Positions 25,554 through 35,115 of a stretch of DNA of 64,000 bases are shown one piece after another. The position numbers were made by a program, and so were the translations under genes. Position 1 is the stretch's first letter; every line of letters begins with the position of its first letter. The notes beneath the pieces were generated by a model, which did no database searches, had not been told where the DNA came from, and was given only the letters and a program-made list of their open reading frames with translations. The stretch lies in assembly GCF_008369295.1 (NCBI RefSeq), contig NZ_VOBG01000001.1, forward strand, positions 1-64,000, in the 5' to 3' direction. The stretch is from Pseudomonas sp. ANT_H4 (GTDB lineage: Bacteria; Pseudomonadota; Gammaproteobacteria; Pseudomonadales; Pseudomonadaceae).

Positions 25554-26472
25554 GGATTTCAAGCAACTGCGTTACTTCGTCGCGGTGTACGAAGAAGGCC
25601 ATGTAGGCCGTGCGGCGGAGCGCCTGTCGATCTCCCAGCCAGCGCTGTCGCAACAGATCCGCCAACTTGAACAGAACCTCGATGTGAGCCTGTTCGAACG
25701 CAGCAGCAAACGCCTGCTGCCGACCCTCGCCGCCCACACCTTATACAACCATGCCCTGCCCTTGCTCGACGGCATGCAACAAGCGGTCGAGGCGCTGCGC
25801 CACTTCAAGGGTCAGGCCTTGCGCACCTTGGCCATCGGCGTACTACAAACCGTGCACACCAGTCTGGTGCCACAGATGCTGGAGCGGGTGCGCAAGGCCC
25901 AGCCGCATCTGGTGGTGCAGATCTACGAGCTGACCGGCCTTGAGATCGAGCGACGTCTGCTCAACGGTTCGCTGGATATTGGCATCAGTTACCTGCCGCC
26001 CCGCCAACCCGGTTTACATGGCGTACTGCTGTACGAAGATGAACTGAAGGTAGTGATTCAGGCCGACCACCCTCTGCGGGAATTCAAGAAGGTTTCCCTG
26101 AAGCAGGCGGCCGAATTGCCGATGTTGTTGCTGGGGGAGGAGTTTCAGGTGCGGCAGATCTGGCAGGCGCAACTGGCTAACCAGGGCCGTCGGCCGCAGG
26201 TGCAGGCGGAGTTGAATACGATGGTGGGTATTCTCGACAGCTTACCTCACACCAAACTGGCGACAGTGCTGCCCGGCCACTCCCAGGACGAACACAGCAA
26301 CCCTGCTTTGCTGTGGAAGCCATTGAGTGAGCCACGGGTGCCGTTGAAGGTAGGGTTGGTGTGCCGAGATGTGCAGCGTCAACAGGCGACGCTTGAGCTG
26401 TTGCGCACATTGCTGGAGGACGTGATGAATGGCCCGCACGGACCTTCGGGACCACTGGATGGCCAGGCCTGA
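25552..26472 (+). CDS. LysR-family regulator (CynR-like)
   Basis: 306 residues. N-terminal HTH (YFVAVYEEGHVGRAAERL, SISQPALSQQIRQLEQNL, LFERSSKRLLPT) and a ligand-binding domain from residue about 90 (LRTLAIGVLQTVHTSLVP, LDIGISYLPPR) of the CynR/CatR type. It is divergent from the class III aminotransferase. A perfect LysR box overlaps its start codon and no good ribosome site is visible ahead of the ATG, which suggests low, self-limited expression. The inducer is unknown. Confidence 0.85.
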   Translation: MDFKQLRYFVAVYEEGHVGRAAERLSISQPALSQQIRQLEQNLDVSLFERSSKRLLPTLAAHTLYNHALPLLDGMQQAVEALRHFKGQALRTLAIGVLQTVHTSLVPQMLERVRKAQPHLVVQIYELTGLEIERRLLNGSLDIGISYLPPRQPGLHGVLLYEDELKVVIQADHPLREFKKVSLKQAAELPMLLLGEEFQVRQIWQAQLANQGRRPQVQAELNTMVGILDSLPHTKLATVLPGHSQDEHSNPALLWKPLSEPRVPLKVGLVCRDVQRQQATLELLRTLLEDVMNGPHGPSGPLDGQA

Positions 26473-26491
26473 ACTTTTTCACAGGCAAAAG

Positions 26492-26515
26492 AAAACCCCG
26501 CCGAAGCGGGGCTTT
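26492..26515. terminator. Bidirectional terminator between LysR and acyl-CoA dehydrogenase genes
   Basis: CCCCGC-CGAA-GCGGGG stem. On the minus strand it is followed by TTTTCTTTTG, a good T-tract for the dehydrogenase transcript. The plus-strand T-run (CTTTG) is weak. Confidence 0.65.
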
Positions 26516-26699
26516 GCAGACTGTTTCCCTGACATCCATTTCACTCCGCCTTCCTGGCAGAATCCTACGTGTCCGTGTTGTTGCTTTGCGCTTCCTGCGC
26601 GACGTCCATGTGAAGTAGATTAGCCGTGGATCCAATCTGGCGATAGAGGACGAATAGCAGTACGCCATGTAAGAGAATGCTTACACGGCATCGCCTTGA

Positions 26700-28478
26700 T
26701 CAGAACTGCGCTTCGTCCAGCAAAAACAGCGATTCACTGCCGGCCTTGACCGAAGCACTGAGGGACTTGATTCGCGGTAACAGGCGGGCGAAGTAAAAAC
26801 GCGCCGTGCCCAGTTTGCTGGCGTAGAAGTCTTCCTGTGTCTCCTTGCCCAACGCAGCCTTGGCCATCAACGCCCACATGTAGGCGTACGCCATGTAACC
26901 GAATGCATGCAGATACTCCACCGACGCCGCGCCGATTTCATTCGGGTTGGACATGGCGCGGTCCAGCAACCAGTTAGTCAACTCATCGAGATCATCCACT
27001 GCTGCGTTCAGCGGCTTGGTGAACTCGGCCAGGTTGGCACTGGCGGTCGCGGTGAAATGGCGGATCTCGTCAGCAAACAAGGTGTAGAACGCGCCGCCGT
27101 TGCCGACGATCTTGCGCCCCACCAGGTCCAGGGCCTGAATGCCGTTGGCGCCTTCGTAGATCTGAGTGATGCGCACATCGCGCACCAGTTGCTCCTGGCC
27201 CCACTCGCGAATGTAGCCGTGGCCGCCGAAGATCTGCTGGCCGTGGACGGTGGTTTCCAGGCCCAGGTCGGTCAGGAAGGCCTTGGACACCGGCGTCAGC
27301 AAGGCCACCAGATCGTCCGCGCGTTTGCGGGTGGCCGCATCTTCGCTGAACTTGGCCGTGTCCAGTTGCATCGCCACATAGGTAGAGAATGCACGGCCGC
27401 CTTCGTTTGAGGCTTTCATGGTCAGCAGCATCCGTCGCACATCGGGGTGGACGATGATTGGGTCGGCGATTTTATCCTGGGCCTTGGGGCCGGTAGGCGA
27501 GCGGCTTTGCACGCGGTCGCGGGCGTATTCGATGGCGTTCTGGTAGGAACGCTCGCCGGACGCCAGGCCTTGGATGCCGACCCCCAGGCGCTCGTAGTTC
27601 ATCATGGTGAACATTGCCGCCAACCCGCGGTTCGGCTCGCCCACTAGGTAACCAACAGCTTCGTCGAAGTTCATTACACAGGTGGAGGACGCCTGGATGC
27701 CCATCTTGTGCTCGATGGAACCGCAGGTCACCGGATTGCGTGCACCAAGGCTGCCATCGGTATTAACCATGAACTTGGGCACAAGGAACAGTGAGATACC
27801 CTTGGGACCGGCTGGCGCGTCCGGCAGTTTGGCCAGCACCAGGTGGATGATGTTTTCGGTGAGGTCGTGTTCGCCACCGGTGATAAATATCTTGGTGCCA
27901 CTGATTTTGTAGGAATCGTCCGCCTGAGGCTCGGCCTTGGTCCGAATAATCCCCAGGTCCGTCCCGGCGTGGGACTCGGTCAGGCACATGGAACCCGCCC
28001 ACGCGCCGGAGTACATGTTCGGCAGATAGGTAGCTTTCAGTTCGTCACTGGCGTGAGTGTTGATCGACACGCACGCACCGGAAGTCAGCATCGGATACAA
28101 GCCGAACGCCAGCCCCGCTGAGTTGATCATTTCCTCGACCTGGGCCGAGACCACCTTGGGCATGCCCATGCCGCCGTAGGCCGGGTCGCCACCAACGCCA
28201 ACCCAGCCGCCTTCGGCATAGGCCTTATAGGCTTCCTGGAAACCGGCGGGCGTGCTGACCACGCCATTGTCCCAGCGGCAACCTTCCTCGTCGCCAGCAC
28301 GGCTCAGGGGCGCGATGGTTTTGGCGGTGACTTTGCCGGCTTCCTCAAAGATCGCCTCAACGGTTTCTGCATCTACGGTGTCTGCCAGGGCCGGCAGCTG
28401 TGCCCACAGTTTGGCAACCTCGAAAACTTCGTTGAGGACGAAGCGCATATCGCGCAGCGGCGCTTTGTAGTCAGCCAT
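26700..28478 (-). CDS. Acyl-CoA dehydrogenase (long FadE-type), paralog 1
   Basis: 592 residues, longer than the classical 380-residue enzymes because of a C-terminal extension found in this bacterial subfamily. MCLTESHAGTDLG, TGGEHDLTENIIHLVLAKL and GGHGYIREWGQEQLVRDVRI are the FAD and substrate-loop blocks. It catalyses the first, FAD-dependent alpha-beta oxidation of acyl-CoA esters, passing electrons to ETF. It is one of three paralogs here, matching P. aeruginosa PA0508 by position as I recall. Chain-length preference cannot be read from the sequence. The 127 bp upstream show no PsrA-like box. Confidence 0.9.
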   Translation of the reverse strand: MADYKAPLRDMRFVLNEVFEVAKLWAQLPALADTVDAETVEAIFEEAGKVTAKTIAPLSRAGDEEGCRWDNGVVSTPAGFQEAYKAYAEGGWVGVGGDPAYGGMGMPKVVSAQVEEMINSAGLAFGLYPMLTSGACVSINTHASDELKATYLPNMYSGAWAGSMCLTESHAGTDLGIIRTKAEPQADDSYKISGTKIFITGGEHDLTENIIHLVLAKLPDAPAGPKGISLFLVPKFMVNTDGSLGARNPVTCGSIEHKMGIQASSTCVMNFDEAVGYLVGEPNRGLAAMFTMMNYERLGVGIQGLASGERSYQNAIEYARDRVQSRSPTGPKAQDKIADPIIVHPDVRRMLLTMKASNEGGRAFSTYVAMQLDTAKFSEDAATRKRADDLVALLTPVSKAFLTDLGLETTVHGQQIFGGHGYIREWGQEQLVRDVRITQIYEGANGIQALDLVGRKIVGNGGAFYTLFADEIRHFTATASANLAEFTKPLNAAVDDLDELTNWLLDRAMSNPNEIGAASVEYLHAFGYMAYAYMWALMAKAALGKETQEDFYASKLGTARFYFARLLPRIKSLSASVKAGSESLFLLDEAQF

Positions 28479-28605
28479 GGCAAACCTCGTGAGAACTTTA
28501 AAGTGATTCGGTAGGATCGTTTTTACAGACCCCGAGTGTACCCGAACAACTTTTGCGACACATAGGGTCTACTCATGACTATTAAGTATTTTTTGGTCAT
28601 TACCG

Positions 28606-30390
28606 CTATAGCGCAAACAGCTCCGCCGGCAAACTCATCAAACACTCACTCCCCGCCTCCACGGCCGCCCGATGAGCGGTGGTGCGCGGCAGCAGGCGCT
28701 TGAAATAGAACTCGCAGGTCGCCAGTTTGCCTCGGGCGTATTCGCTGTCGCCGCTGCCATCGTCCAGTTGCGCCTGGGCCACAAGAGCCATGCGCAGCCA
28801 CAGGTAGGCAAGGATGATGTAACCGCTGTACATCAAGTAATCCAGGGCCGCCGCGCCGACTTCATCGGGGTTTTTCATGGCGGCCATGCCGACCTTGACT
28901 GTCAACTCACCCCATTGCTGGTTCAGCTCATTGAGCTGCGCCACATGAGCCTTGAGCTGCGGATGCTCGGCGTTGGCGGCGCAGAACTTGTGGACGATTT
29001 TGGTAAAGCCCCGCAGCAGTTTGCCCTGGCTGCCCAATACCTTGCGCCCCAGCAAATCCAGGGCCTGGATGCCGTTGGTGCCTTCATAGATCGGTGCAAT
29101 CCGGCAATCACGCACCAGTTGCTCCATGCCCCACTCGCGAATAAAACCGTGGCCGCCAAACACCTGCATACCGTGATTGGTGACCTCCAGGCCGGTTTCA
29201 GTCATGAACGCCTTGCAGATCGGCGTAAGGAAAGCCAACAGGTCTTCGGCTTCCTGGCGCTGAGTGGCATCGCGGCTCAAATGCGCGGTGTCGAGCAACT
29301 GCGCGGTGAAGTAGGTCAACGCACGGTTGCCTTCGTTGAAGGCTTTCATGGTCAGCAGCATGCGCCGTACATCGGGGTGGACAATGATTGGGTCAGCGGC
29401 TTTTTCCGGGGCCTTGGCGCCGGTCAGCGAGCGCATCTGCAAGCGGTCGTTGGCGTACTTGATCGCGCCCTGGAAGCTTGCCTCGCCCAAACACAAGCCC
29501 TGCATGCCAGTGCCCAGGCGCGCGTGGTTCATCATGGTGAACATGCAGTTGAGGCCCTTGTTCGCCTCGCCTATCAAAAAGCCCTGGGCGCCGTCGAAGT
29601 TCAGCACGCAGGTGGCCGAAGCCTTGATGCCCATCTTGTGTTCAATGGAGCCGCAGCTCACGCCGTTGCGTTCACCTGAATCGGGCAAGAATTTAGGCAC
29701 GATAAACAGCGAAATACCCTTGGTGCCAGCAGGAGCATCCGGCAGTTTGGCCAGCACCAGGTGGATGATATTTTCACTCATGTCGTGCTCGCCGGCCGAG
29801 ATGAATATCTTGCTGCCGGTGACCGCGTAGCTGCCGTCGGCCTGGGGCACGGCGCGAGTCTTGATGATCCCCAGGTCGGTACCGCAATGGGCTTCGGTCA
29901 GGCACATCGTGCCGGTCCACTGACCAGCAGTGAGTTTGCTCAGATAAGTGTCTTTCTGTTCCTCGGTGCCGTGGGCGCGGATCGCCGACATCGCGCCGTG
30001 GGTCAGGCCAGGGTACATGCCCCACGAAGTGTTGCTTGAGCCAATCATCTCGCTGAGCACCAGGCCCAGGGACAACGGCAAGCCTTGGCCACCGTAGGCC
30101 GGGTCCGATGCGACGCCGTGCCAGCCACCTTCCACGTATTGGGCAAATGCCTCTTTGAAGCCTTTGGGCGTCGTCACCACACCATTGTCGAAATGGCAGC
30201 CTTCTTCATCACCCGAACGATTCAATGGTGCCAGGACGTTTTCGCAGAACTTCGCGCCTTCTTCAAGGATTGCGCTGACCATGTCCGGACTGGCGTCAGT
30301 GGCGCCCAGTTCGGCGTAGTGGCCGTGGAAGTCAAAGACGTGATCGATCAGAAAGCGCATGTCGCGCAGGGGAGCTTTATAGTCAGGCAT
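28606..30390 (-). CDS. Acyl-CoA dehydrogenase (long FadE-type), paralog 2
   Basis: 594 residues from the ATG at 30390 ([13 protein letters not shown], the same start as its paralogs), although the frame is open for 19 more codons. It shares MCLTEAHCGTDLG, SAGEHDMSENIIHLVLAKL and GGHGFIREWGMEQLVRDCRI with the neighbours and keeps the C-terminal extension. Expected function is acyl-CoA oxidation in beta-oxidation. It lies between paralog 1 and a diguanylate cyclase on the same strand. The 90-bp gap from the cyclase may carry its own promoter, but no obvious operator is seen. Confidence 0.88.
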   Translation of the reverse strand: MPDYKAPLRDMRFLIDHVFDFHGHYAELGATDASPDMVSAILEEGAKFCENVLAPLNRSGDEEGCHFDNGVVTTPKGFKEAFAQYVEGGWHGVASDPAYGGQGLPLSLGLVLSEMIGSSNTSWGMYPGLTHGAMSAIRAHGTEEQKDTYLSKLTAGQWTGTMCLTEAHCGTDLGIIKTRAVPQADGSYAVTGSKIFISAGEHDMSENIIHLVLAKLPDAPAGTKGISLFIVPKFLPDSGERNGVSCGSIEHKMGIKASATCVLNFDGAQGFLIGEANKGLNCMFTMMNHARLGTGMQGLCLGEASFQGAIKYANDRLQMRSLTGAKAPEKAADPIIVHPDVRRMLLTMKAFNEGNRALTYFTAQLLDTAHLSRDATQRQEAEDLLAFLTPICKAFMTETGLEVTNHGMQVFGGHGFIREWGMEQLVRDCRIAPIYEGTNGIQALDLLGRKVLGSQGKLLRGFTKIVHKFCAANAEHPQLKAHVAQLNELNQQWGELTVKVGMAAMKNPDEVGAAALDYLMYSGYIILAYLWLRMALVAQAQLDDGSGDSEYARGKLATCEFYFKRLLPRTTAHRAAVEAGSECLMSLPAELFAL

Positions 30391-30480
30391 GGTGATGTCT
30401 CCGGCAGCAGATGGCTTCACGCTACTGCCGCCCGCAGCCTCGGACAATCACTGTAGAGCCGCTGAATACACCACCATCAC

Positions 30481-31815
30481 TCAACCGGCAGCGCTGCCCA
30501 TGCGCACTGCGCCCCGGCGGTTCTGCCCCGCCGCCACCACGCAGTTGCGCCCGGCGCCCTTGGCGTTGTACAGCGCCTGGTCGGCGGACTTGAGCACCTC
30601 TTCCGGGGTGCGTTGCTCGGCCTGGCGCTCGGCCACACCGATACTCAGTGTCACCGAGACGCTGGTGGCACCGCTGCCCGCTCGACGTTGCCGGCCTTGA
30701 TGGTTGTCTTGAGGCCTGTCGGGATTACGTAATCTGATGTTGTAGTTGGCGATAATCTGGCGGATTTCCTCTAGATGCGGCAGGCATTCATCCAGGGTCT
30801 TGCCGGCGAACACCACTGCAAACTCTTCGCCGCCATAACGATAAGCGCGGCCGCCGCCGCTGACCTTGGACAGCTTGCTGGCGACCAGCCGTAGCACCTG
30901 GTCTCCCACGTCGTGGCCGTGGGTGTCGTTAAAGCGCTTGAAGTGATCGACGTCGCCCATCGCCAGTACATAGCTGCGCCCCAGCCGCTGCATGCGCTCG
31001 TTTAGGGCGCGGCGGCCTGGCAGGCCGGTCAGCTCATCGCGGAAGGCCATTTGATAGGCCTCGTGGGAGACACCCGCGGCGATCATCAGCATCACCTGGC
31101 TGCACATGATGTTCAGGGTAAACGGCAGGATGAAGGTCTGGGGCAGCATCCAAAACAGCCCCAGCAACCCTACCAATTGCGCGGCGTGCAATGGCCGTGG
31201 CTGACGCCAGTACTGCACCCCCAACAGGATGAAGGCGAGAAAAAACATTGGGTAAGACAGCTGGATCAAACTCATCCATGTGCCATGCAACGCCGGCCAG
31301 CGAATCTCCGCCAGCCAGTTCAATAAAGGCTGCGGATAACTTTGCTCAAGGCCCAGCGCCACGCTGCCAATGGCCAGCAGCACCGCACAGCGCGCGACAA
31401 AGTCGCGAAACAAGTGGGTCCTCTCCTGCCACAGTGCATAGATGCCAAACAAAAGCGGCAACAGCAGGCAGCACAGATGAAACACCACCGCGGCGTCATC
31501 GCGGACCCAGCCGTTATCGCGGTAGAAATCGGTCTGGGTGTCCAGCAGGAAATAGGCGATGTACACCGTGATCATCAGGAACAACTCACGCTGACGACGG
31601 TACACCGCGCAATACGCACCGCCGAGCAGCAACACCAGCGTCGGCAGGACGTTGAACAGAGAGGTGAAGAAGACGTTGAGATCCTTGACGTACGCAGCCG
31701 ACAACCCCGCCAGCAATAACAGCAGCGACGGTAGGAAATGACTGAAACGTACAGCAGACGCGCGCGGCAAGGGTAAAGCTCCGACCCATAATAAAGGATG
31801 GCACAGTGCCTTCAC
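30481..31815 (-). CDS. Membrane diguanylate cyclase (GGDEF)
   Basis: 444 residues from the GTG at 31815. The frame extends to 31884, but a perfect CRP/Vfr palindrome lies in that extension, so the shorter start is preferred. About eight hydrophobic segments (for example LPSLLLLLAGLSAAYV, VVFHLCCLLLPLLFGIYAL) form an integral membrane sensor. The GGDEF domain follows (DELTGLPGRRALNERM, MGDVDHFKRFNDTHGHDVGD, RYGGEEFAVVF), so it should make c-di-GMP. The RxxD inhibitory site five residues before GGEEF is absent (KVSGGG), suggesting no product inhibition. A basic insertion of about 20 residues (RPQDNHQGRQRRAGSG) interrupts the domain before TLSIGVAE. Confidence 0.85.
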   Translation of the reverse strand: MKALCHPLLWVGALPLPRASAVRFSHFLPSLLLLLAGLSAAYVKDLNVFFTSLFNVLPTLVLLLGGAYCAVYRRQRELFLMITVYIAYFLLDTQTDFYRDNGWVRDDAAVVFHLCCLLLPLLFGIYALWQERTHLFRDFVARCAVLLAIGSVALGLEQSYPQPLLNWLAEIRWPALHGTWMSLIQLSYPMFFLAFILLGVQYWRQPRPLHAAQLVGLLGLFWMLPQTFILPFTLNIMCSQVMLMIAAGVSHEAYQMAFRDELTGLPGRRALNERMQRLGRSYVLAMGDVDHFKRFNDTHGHDVGDQVLRLVASKLSKVSGGGRAYRYGGEEFAVVFAGKTLDECLPHLEEIRQIIANYNIRLRNPDRPQDNHQGRQRRAGSGATSVSVTLSIGVAERQAEQRTPEEVLKSADQALYNAKGAGRNCVVAAGQNRRGAVRMGSAAG

Positions 31816-31837
31816 TTGAACACAGTTAAGCACAATC

Positions 31838-31857
31838 AATGTGACCTGTATCACATT
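31838..31857. promoter_or_regulatory. Perfect CRP/Vfr-type site upstream of the diguanylate cyclase
   Basis: AATGTGACCTGTATCACATT contains TGTGA-N6-TCACA, the ideal CRP half-sites, 23 bp before the preferred GTG start. Vfr, the Pseudomonas cAMP receptor protein, uses nearly the same site. Confidence 0.65.
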
Positions 31858-31920
31858 GCCATCACTGTAACGGCAGCAAGCCATAATCCCTGAGCGCGCA
31901 ACTCAGGTTTTTTATCGCTC

Positions 31921-31955
31921 AAAAAAAAGCCGCCGCTCCCGAAAGAGTGGCGGCT
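31921..31955 (-). terminator. Terminator of acyl-CoA dehydrogenase paralog 3
   Basis: AGCCGCCGCTC and GAGTGGCGGCT pair around a short loop, with an eight-T run on the minus strand (A-tract 31921-31928). It lies about 20 bp after the stop at 31977. Confidence 0.8.
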
Positions 31956-31976
31956 TCGCAGTGAACCCGATAAGGC

Positions 31977-33782
31977 TTAGTAGCCCAGGTCGAAGTTCTC
32001 TTCTTTCATGTCCATCAGGTTGTTGGCGCCCGACAGCATGGTGGCCACGTGAGTGCGGGTACGCGGCAGGATACGCTGGAAGTAGAAGCGCGCAGTCTGC
32101 AGCTTGGCGGTGTAGAAGCCTTCTTCGTTGGTGCCGGCAGCCAGTTTCTCGGCAGCCAGGCGCGCCATGTCGGCCCAGAAGTAAGCCAGGCAGGCGTAAC
32201 CGGAGTACATCAAGTAGTCCACCGACGCGGCACCGACTTCTTCACGGTCCTTCATGGCTGCCATGCCGACCTTCATGGTCAACTCGCCCCATTCCTTGTT
32301 CAGTGCCGCCAACGGCGTCACGAATTCCTGGACGGCTGCGTTGCCTTCGTTGGCCTGGCAGAACTTGTGGACGATCTTGGTGAAACACTTGAGCGCTTCG
32401 CCTTGAGTCATCAACACTTTACGGCCGAGCAAGTCCAGAGCCTGGATACCGGTGGTGCCTTCGTACAGCATCGAGATACGGCTGTCGCGAACGTTCTGCT
32501 CCATGCCCCACTCGGCGATAAAGCCGTGGCCACCGTAGATTTGTACGCCGTGGTTGGCGGATTCAAAACCGACTTCGGTCATGAACGCCTTGGCAATCGG
32601 GGTCATAAAGGCCAGCAGCGCGTCAGCCTGTTTCTTGACTTCGTCGTCGATGCCGTACTTGACCACATCAACCTGCTTGGCGGTGAAGTAAACCATCGCG
32701 CGGTTGCCTTCGGCGAACGCTTTCATGGTCAACAGCATGCGGCGCACATCGGGGTGGACGATGATCGGGTCGGCGGCCTTGTCTGGCGCTTTCGGGCCAG
32801 TCAGCGAACGCATTTGCAGACGATCACGGGCGTATTTCAGACCACCCTGGAAACCGATTTCGGCGTGGGACAGGCCTTGCAGCGCGGTGCCCAGGCGAGC
32901 GGTGTTCATAAAGGTGAACATGCAGTTCAGGCCTTTGTTCGCCGGGCCAATCAGGAAACCGGTGGCCGCGTCGAAGTTCATCACACAGGTGGCGTTACCG
33001 TGGATGCCCATTTTGTGCTCCAGGGAGCCACAGGACACGGCGTTGCGCTCACCGAGCGAACCATCGGCGTTCGGCATGAACTTTGGAACGATAAACAGCG
33101 AAATACCTTTGGTGCCAGCCGGTGCGTCCGGCAGGCGGGCCAGCACGATGTGGACGATGTTATCGGCCATGTCGTGTTCACCGGCCGAGATGAAGATTTT
33201 GGTACCGGAAACTTTGTAGGAGCCGTCGGCCTGAGGTTCGGCCTTGGTGCGCAACATGCCCAGGTCGGTACCGCAATGTGACTCGGTCAGGCACATGGTG
33301 CCGGTCCATTCGCCCGACACCAGCTTGGTCAGGTAAGCGTCTTGCTGCTCGGCAGTGCCGTGCTCGGAAATGGTGTTCATCGCGCCATGTGACAGGCCTG
33401 GGTACATGCCCCACGACCAGTTGGCTTCGCCGACCATCTCGCTCACTGCCAGGCCCAGGGACTCCGGCAGGCCTTGGCCACCGTGTGCCACGTCATGGGC
33501 CAGGCTTGGCCAGCCGCCTTCGACGAATTGCTTGTAGGCTTCTTTGAAACCAGTAGGGGTTTTAACGCCTGACTCGCTCCAGGTGCATCCTTCGATGTCA
33601 CCTACGCGGTTCAACGGAGCCAGCACTTGCTCACAAAACTTGGCGCCTTCTTCGAGAATGGCGTCAACCATGTCCGGGGTAGCGTCCTGGCAAGCCGGCA
33701 GACTCTGATAGTGCGCTTCGTAGCCGAGCAGTTCGTCACGAACGAAGCGAATATCACGCAAGGGGGCCTTGTAGTCAGGCAT
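31977..33782 (-). CDS. Acyl-CoA dehydrogenase (long FadE-type), paralog 3
   Basis: 601 residues, starting [45 protein letters not shown] and [20 protein letters not shown] are the family blocks. It is the best supported of the three as the fatty-acid-inducible member, because two PsrA-like boxes lie 61-87 bp before its ATG. It corresponds to P. aeruginosa PA0506 by position, as I recall. The function is FAD-dependent acyl-CoA oxidation with ETF as acceptor. It has its own strong terminator, so it is probably monocistronic. Confidence 0.9.
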   Translation of the reverse strand: MPDYKAPLRDIRFVRDELLGYEAHYQSLPACQDATPDMVDAILEEGAKFCEQVLAPLNRVGDIEGCTWSESGVKTPTGFKEAYKQFVEGGWPSLAHDVAHGGQGLPESLGLAVSEMVGEANWSWGMYPGLSHGAMNTISEHGTAEQQDAYLTKLVSGEWTGTMCLTESHCGTDLGMLRTKAEPQADGSYKVSGTKIFISAGEHDMADNIVHIVLARLPDAPAGTKGISLFIVPKFMPNADGSLGERNAVSCGSLEHKMGIHGNATCVMNFDAATGFLIGPANKGLNCMFTFMNTARLGTALQGLSHAEIGFQGGLKYARDRLQMRSLTGPKAPDKAADPIIVHPDVRRMLLTMKAFAEGNRAMVYFTAKQVDVVKYGIDDEVKKQADALLAFMTPIAKAFMTEVGFESANHGVQIYGGHGFIAEWGMEQNVRDSRISMLYEGTTGIQALDLLGRKVLMTQGEALKCFTKIVHKFCQANEGNAAVQEFVTPLAALNKEWGELTMKVGMAAMKDREEVGAASVDYLMYSGYACLAYFWADMARLAAEKLAAGTNEEGFYTAKLQTARFYFQRILPRTRTHVATMLSGANNLMDMKEENFDLGY

Positions 33783-33842
33783 AGCGATAAACCTCTGCTG
33801 ATGAATCTAGGATGAACAACCGCGTGGATTTGTTGTAGCGGT

Positions 33843-33869
33843 CAAACAGTTGTTTGAAACATACGTTTA
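33843..33869. promoter_or_regulatory. Two overlapping PsrA-like boxes
   Basis: CAAACAGTTGTTTG (33843-33856) is a perfect match to the PsrA consensus (C/G)AAAC-N2-4-GTTT(G/C). It shares its last base with a second copy, GAAACATACGTTTA (33856-33869), which matches in all but the last position. PsrA is a TetR-family fatty-acid-responsive repressor of beta-oxidation genes in Pseudomonas. Confidence 0.65.
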
Positions 33870-34055
33870 CGACCTATCCTTGTCAAGCGTCCCGCAGATG
33901 CCGTTTGTCCTGACGTGGGTCAACTGCAGGCACGGCTAGGCCTGCAGCGAAATGCCGCATGAAGTTTCAAAGTTTTAGAAAGTCAGGAAGGGGAGGCAAG
34001 GCAAACGTGTGAGCTGGCTTGCCAGCTCACACAGGAAAGCCGGCATGCACTAAAT

Positions 34056-34328
34056 TCAGGCGTAGGTATCGATCAACGTGCCGAGCATTTCATCGGAAGC
34101 CTTGGCGATTTTCACGCCCAGCTCCACTTGGAATTTCCCCTCAGCCATCTCGACCATATTGCTCGCCGAATTCGAGGGATCTGCCGCCCGCAAACGGTCG
34201 TTTTGCGCGTCCGAAGGCTGGCTAGTGGCGGCACTGGCAATTTTGCCCGCGGCCTGGTCGACACGGTTCTGCCCGGACTGAATGCTGCTCAGCCCAGAAT
34301 AAAACGCGCTGCTTCCAGAGATGTCCAT
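34056..34328 (-). CDS. Small conserved hypothetical protein (90 aa)
   Basis: 90 residues beginning MDISGSSAFYSGLSSIQSGQ and ending in EMLGTLIDTYA. It has no cysteines or membrane segment and is rich in Ala, Ser, Gln and Asp, with long amphipathic helices. The start (short repeated small polar residues, then QNRVDQAAGKIA) and the end recall flagellar rod and hook axial proteins, whose termini form coiled coils, but it lies far from any flagellar gene. Function not assigned. It sits between the acyl-CoA dehydrogenase and the biotin operon, where P. aeruginosa also has a small hypothetical gene. Confidence 0.7.
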   Translation of the reverse strand: MDISGSSAFYSGLSSIQSGQNRVDQAAGKIASAATSQPSDAQNDRLRAADPSNSASNMVEMAEGKFQVELGVKIAKASDEMLGTLIDTYA

Positions 34329-34434
34329 GGCGTAAACCTGCCTTTACAGAATCATGAACAGTTATTGAAGCAGACATCCTCGGAAAAGGCCCGTCAAAAA
34401 CACTAATGGCATAATGCCTTAGCTATAGGCAAAA

Positions 34435-35115
34435 CTAGTCAAGCAGATCCAATTGCAGGTATTCAGCGACGGCTTCAGCGCTGGGGTGCTTGAGTTTCGG
34501 CACCCTTCCCAGGCATGGCGCCGGCAGTCGCTCGGCCAGCGTGGCGAGGTTTTCTTCCAGACGAGAGGTCTTGGGGTCGATGATATTGGCCACCCACCCC
34601 GCCAGCGGGAGGCCATCACGGGCGATGGCTTCAGCGGTCAGCAGCGCATGATTGATGCAGCCCAGACGCACGCCCACCACCAGGATCACTGGTAGCTGCA
34701 ACGCCTTCGCCAGATCCGACAGGTTGTCCTGATCCGCCAACGGTACCCGCCAACCGCCCGCCCCCTCTATCAAAGTGAAATCCGCCTGTTTGGCAAGAAT
34801 CTGCTGCATGGGCGTTAACAAGGACTGCACGGTGAGCGCTACTGCAGCTTCCCGGGCCGCCAGATGCGGTGCGATGGCCGGCTCGAATGCCACCGGATTG
34901 ACCTCGGCATAGGTCAATGGCAACGAACACTCGTCCAACAAGGCCAGCGCATCAGCATTGCGCAAACCCTTGGGCGTCACTTCACAGCCCGAGGCCACCG
35001 GCTTGCCAGCTGCGGTGCTCTTGCCCGCTTGCCGCGCCGCACGCAACAGGCCCGCGGCGATGGTGGTCTTGCCGACGTCGGTATCGGTACCAGTGATGAA
35101 ATAGGCGGTGCTCAT
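34435..35115 (-). CDS. bioD: ATP-dependent dethiobiotin synthetase
   Basis: 226 residues. [19 protein letters not shown] is the P-loop of BioD, GKPVASGC carries the substrate Lys, and [14 protein letters not shown] is the family signature. It carboxylates 7,8-diaminopelargonate to dethiobiotin using ATP and CO2. It is the last gene of the bioBFHCD operon and its ATG overlaps the bioC stop by four bases. Confidence 0.95.
   Translation of the reverse strand: MSTAYFITGTDTDVGKTTIAAGLLRAARQAGKSTAAGKPVASGCEVTPKGLRNADALALLDECSLPLTYAEVNPVAFEPAIAPHLAAREAAVALTVQSLLTPMQQILAKQADFTLIEGAGGWRVPLADQDNLSDLAKALQLPVILVVGVRLGCINHALLTAEAIARDGLPLAGWVANIIDPKTSRLEENLATLAERLPAPCLGRVPKLKHPSAEAVAEYLQLDLLD

Noticed and set aside
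34056..34328. Flagellar rod or hook protein
   Set aside because: Only a loose resemblance of the termini, much shorter than the family, and no flagellar neighbours.
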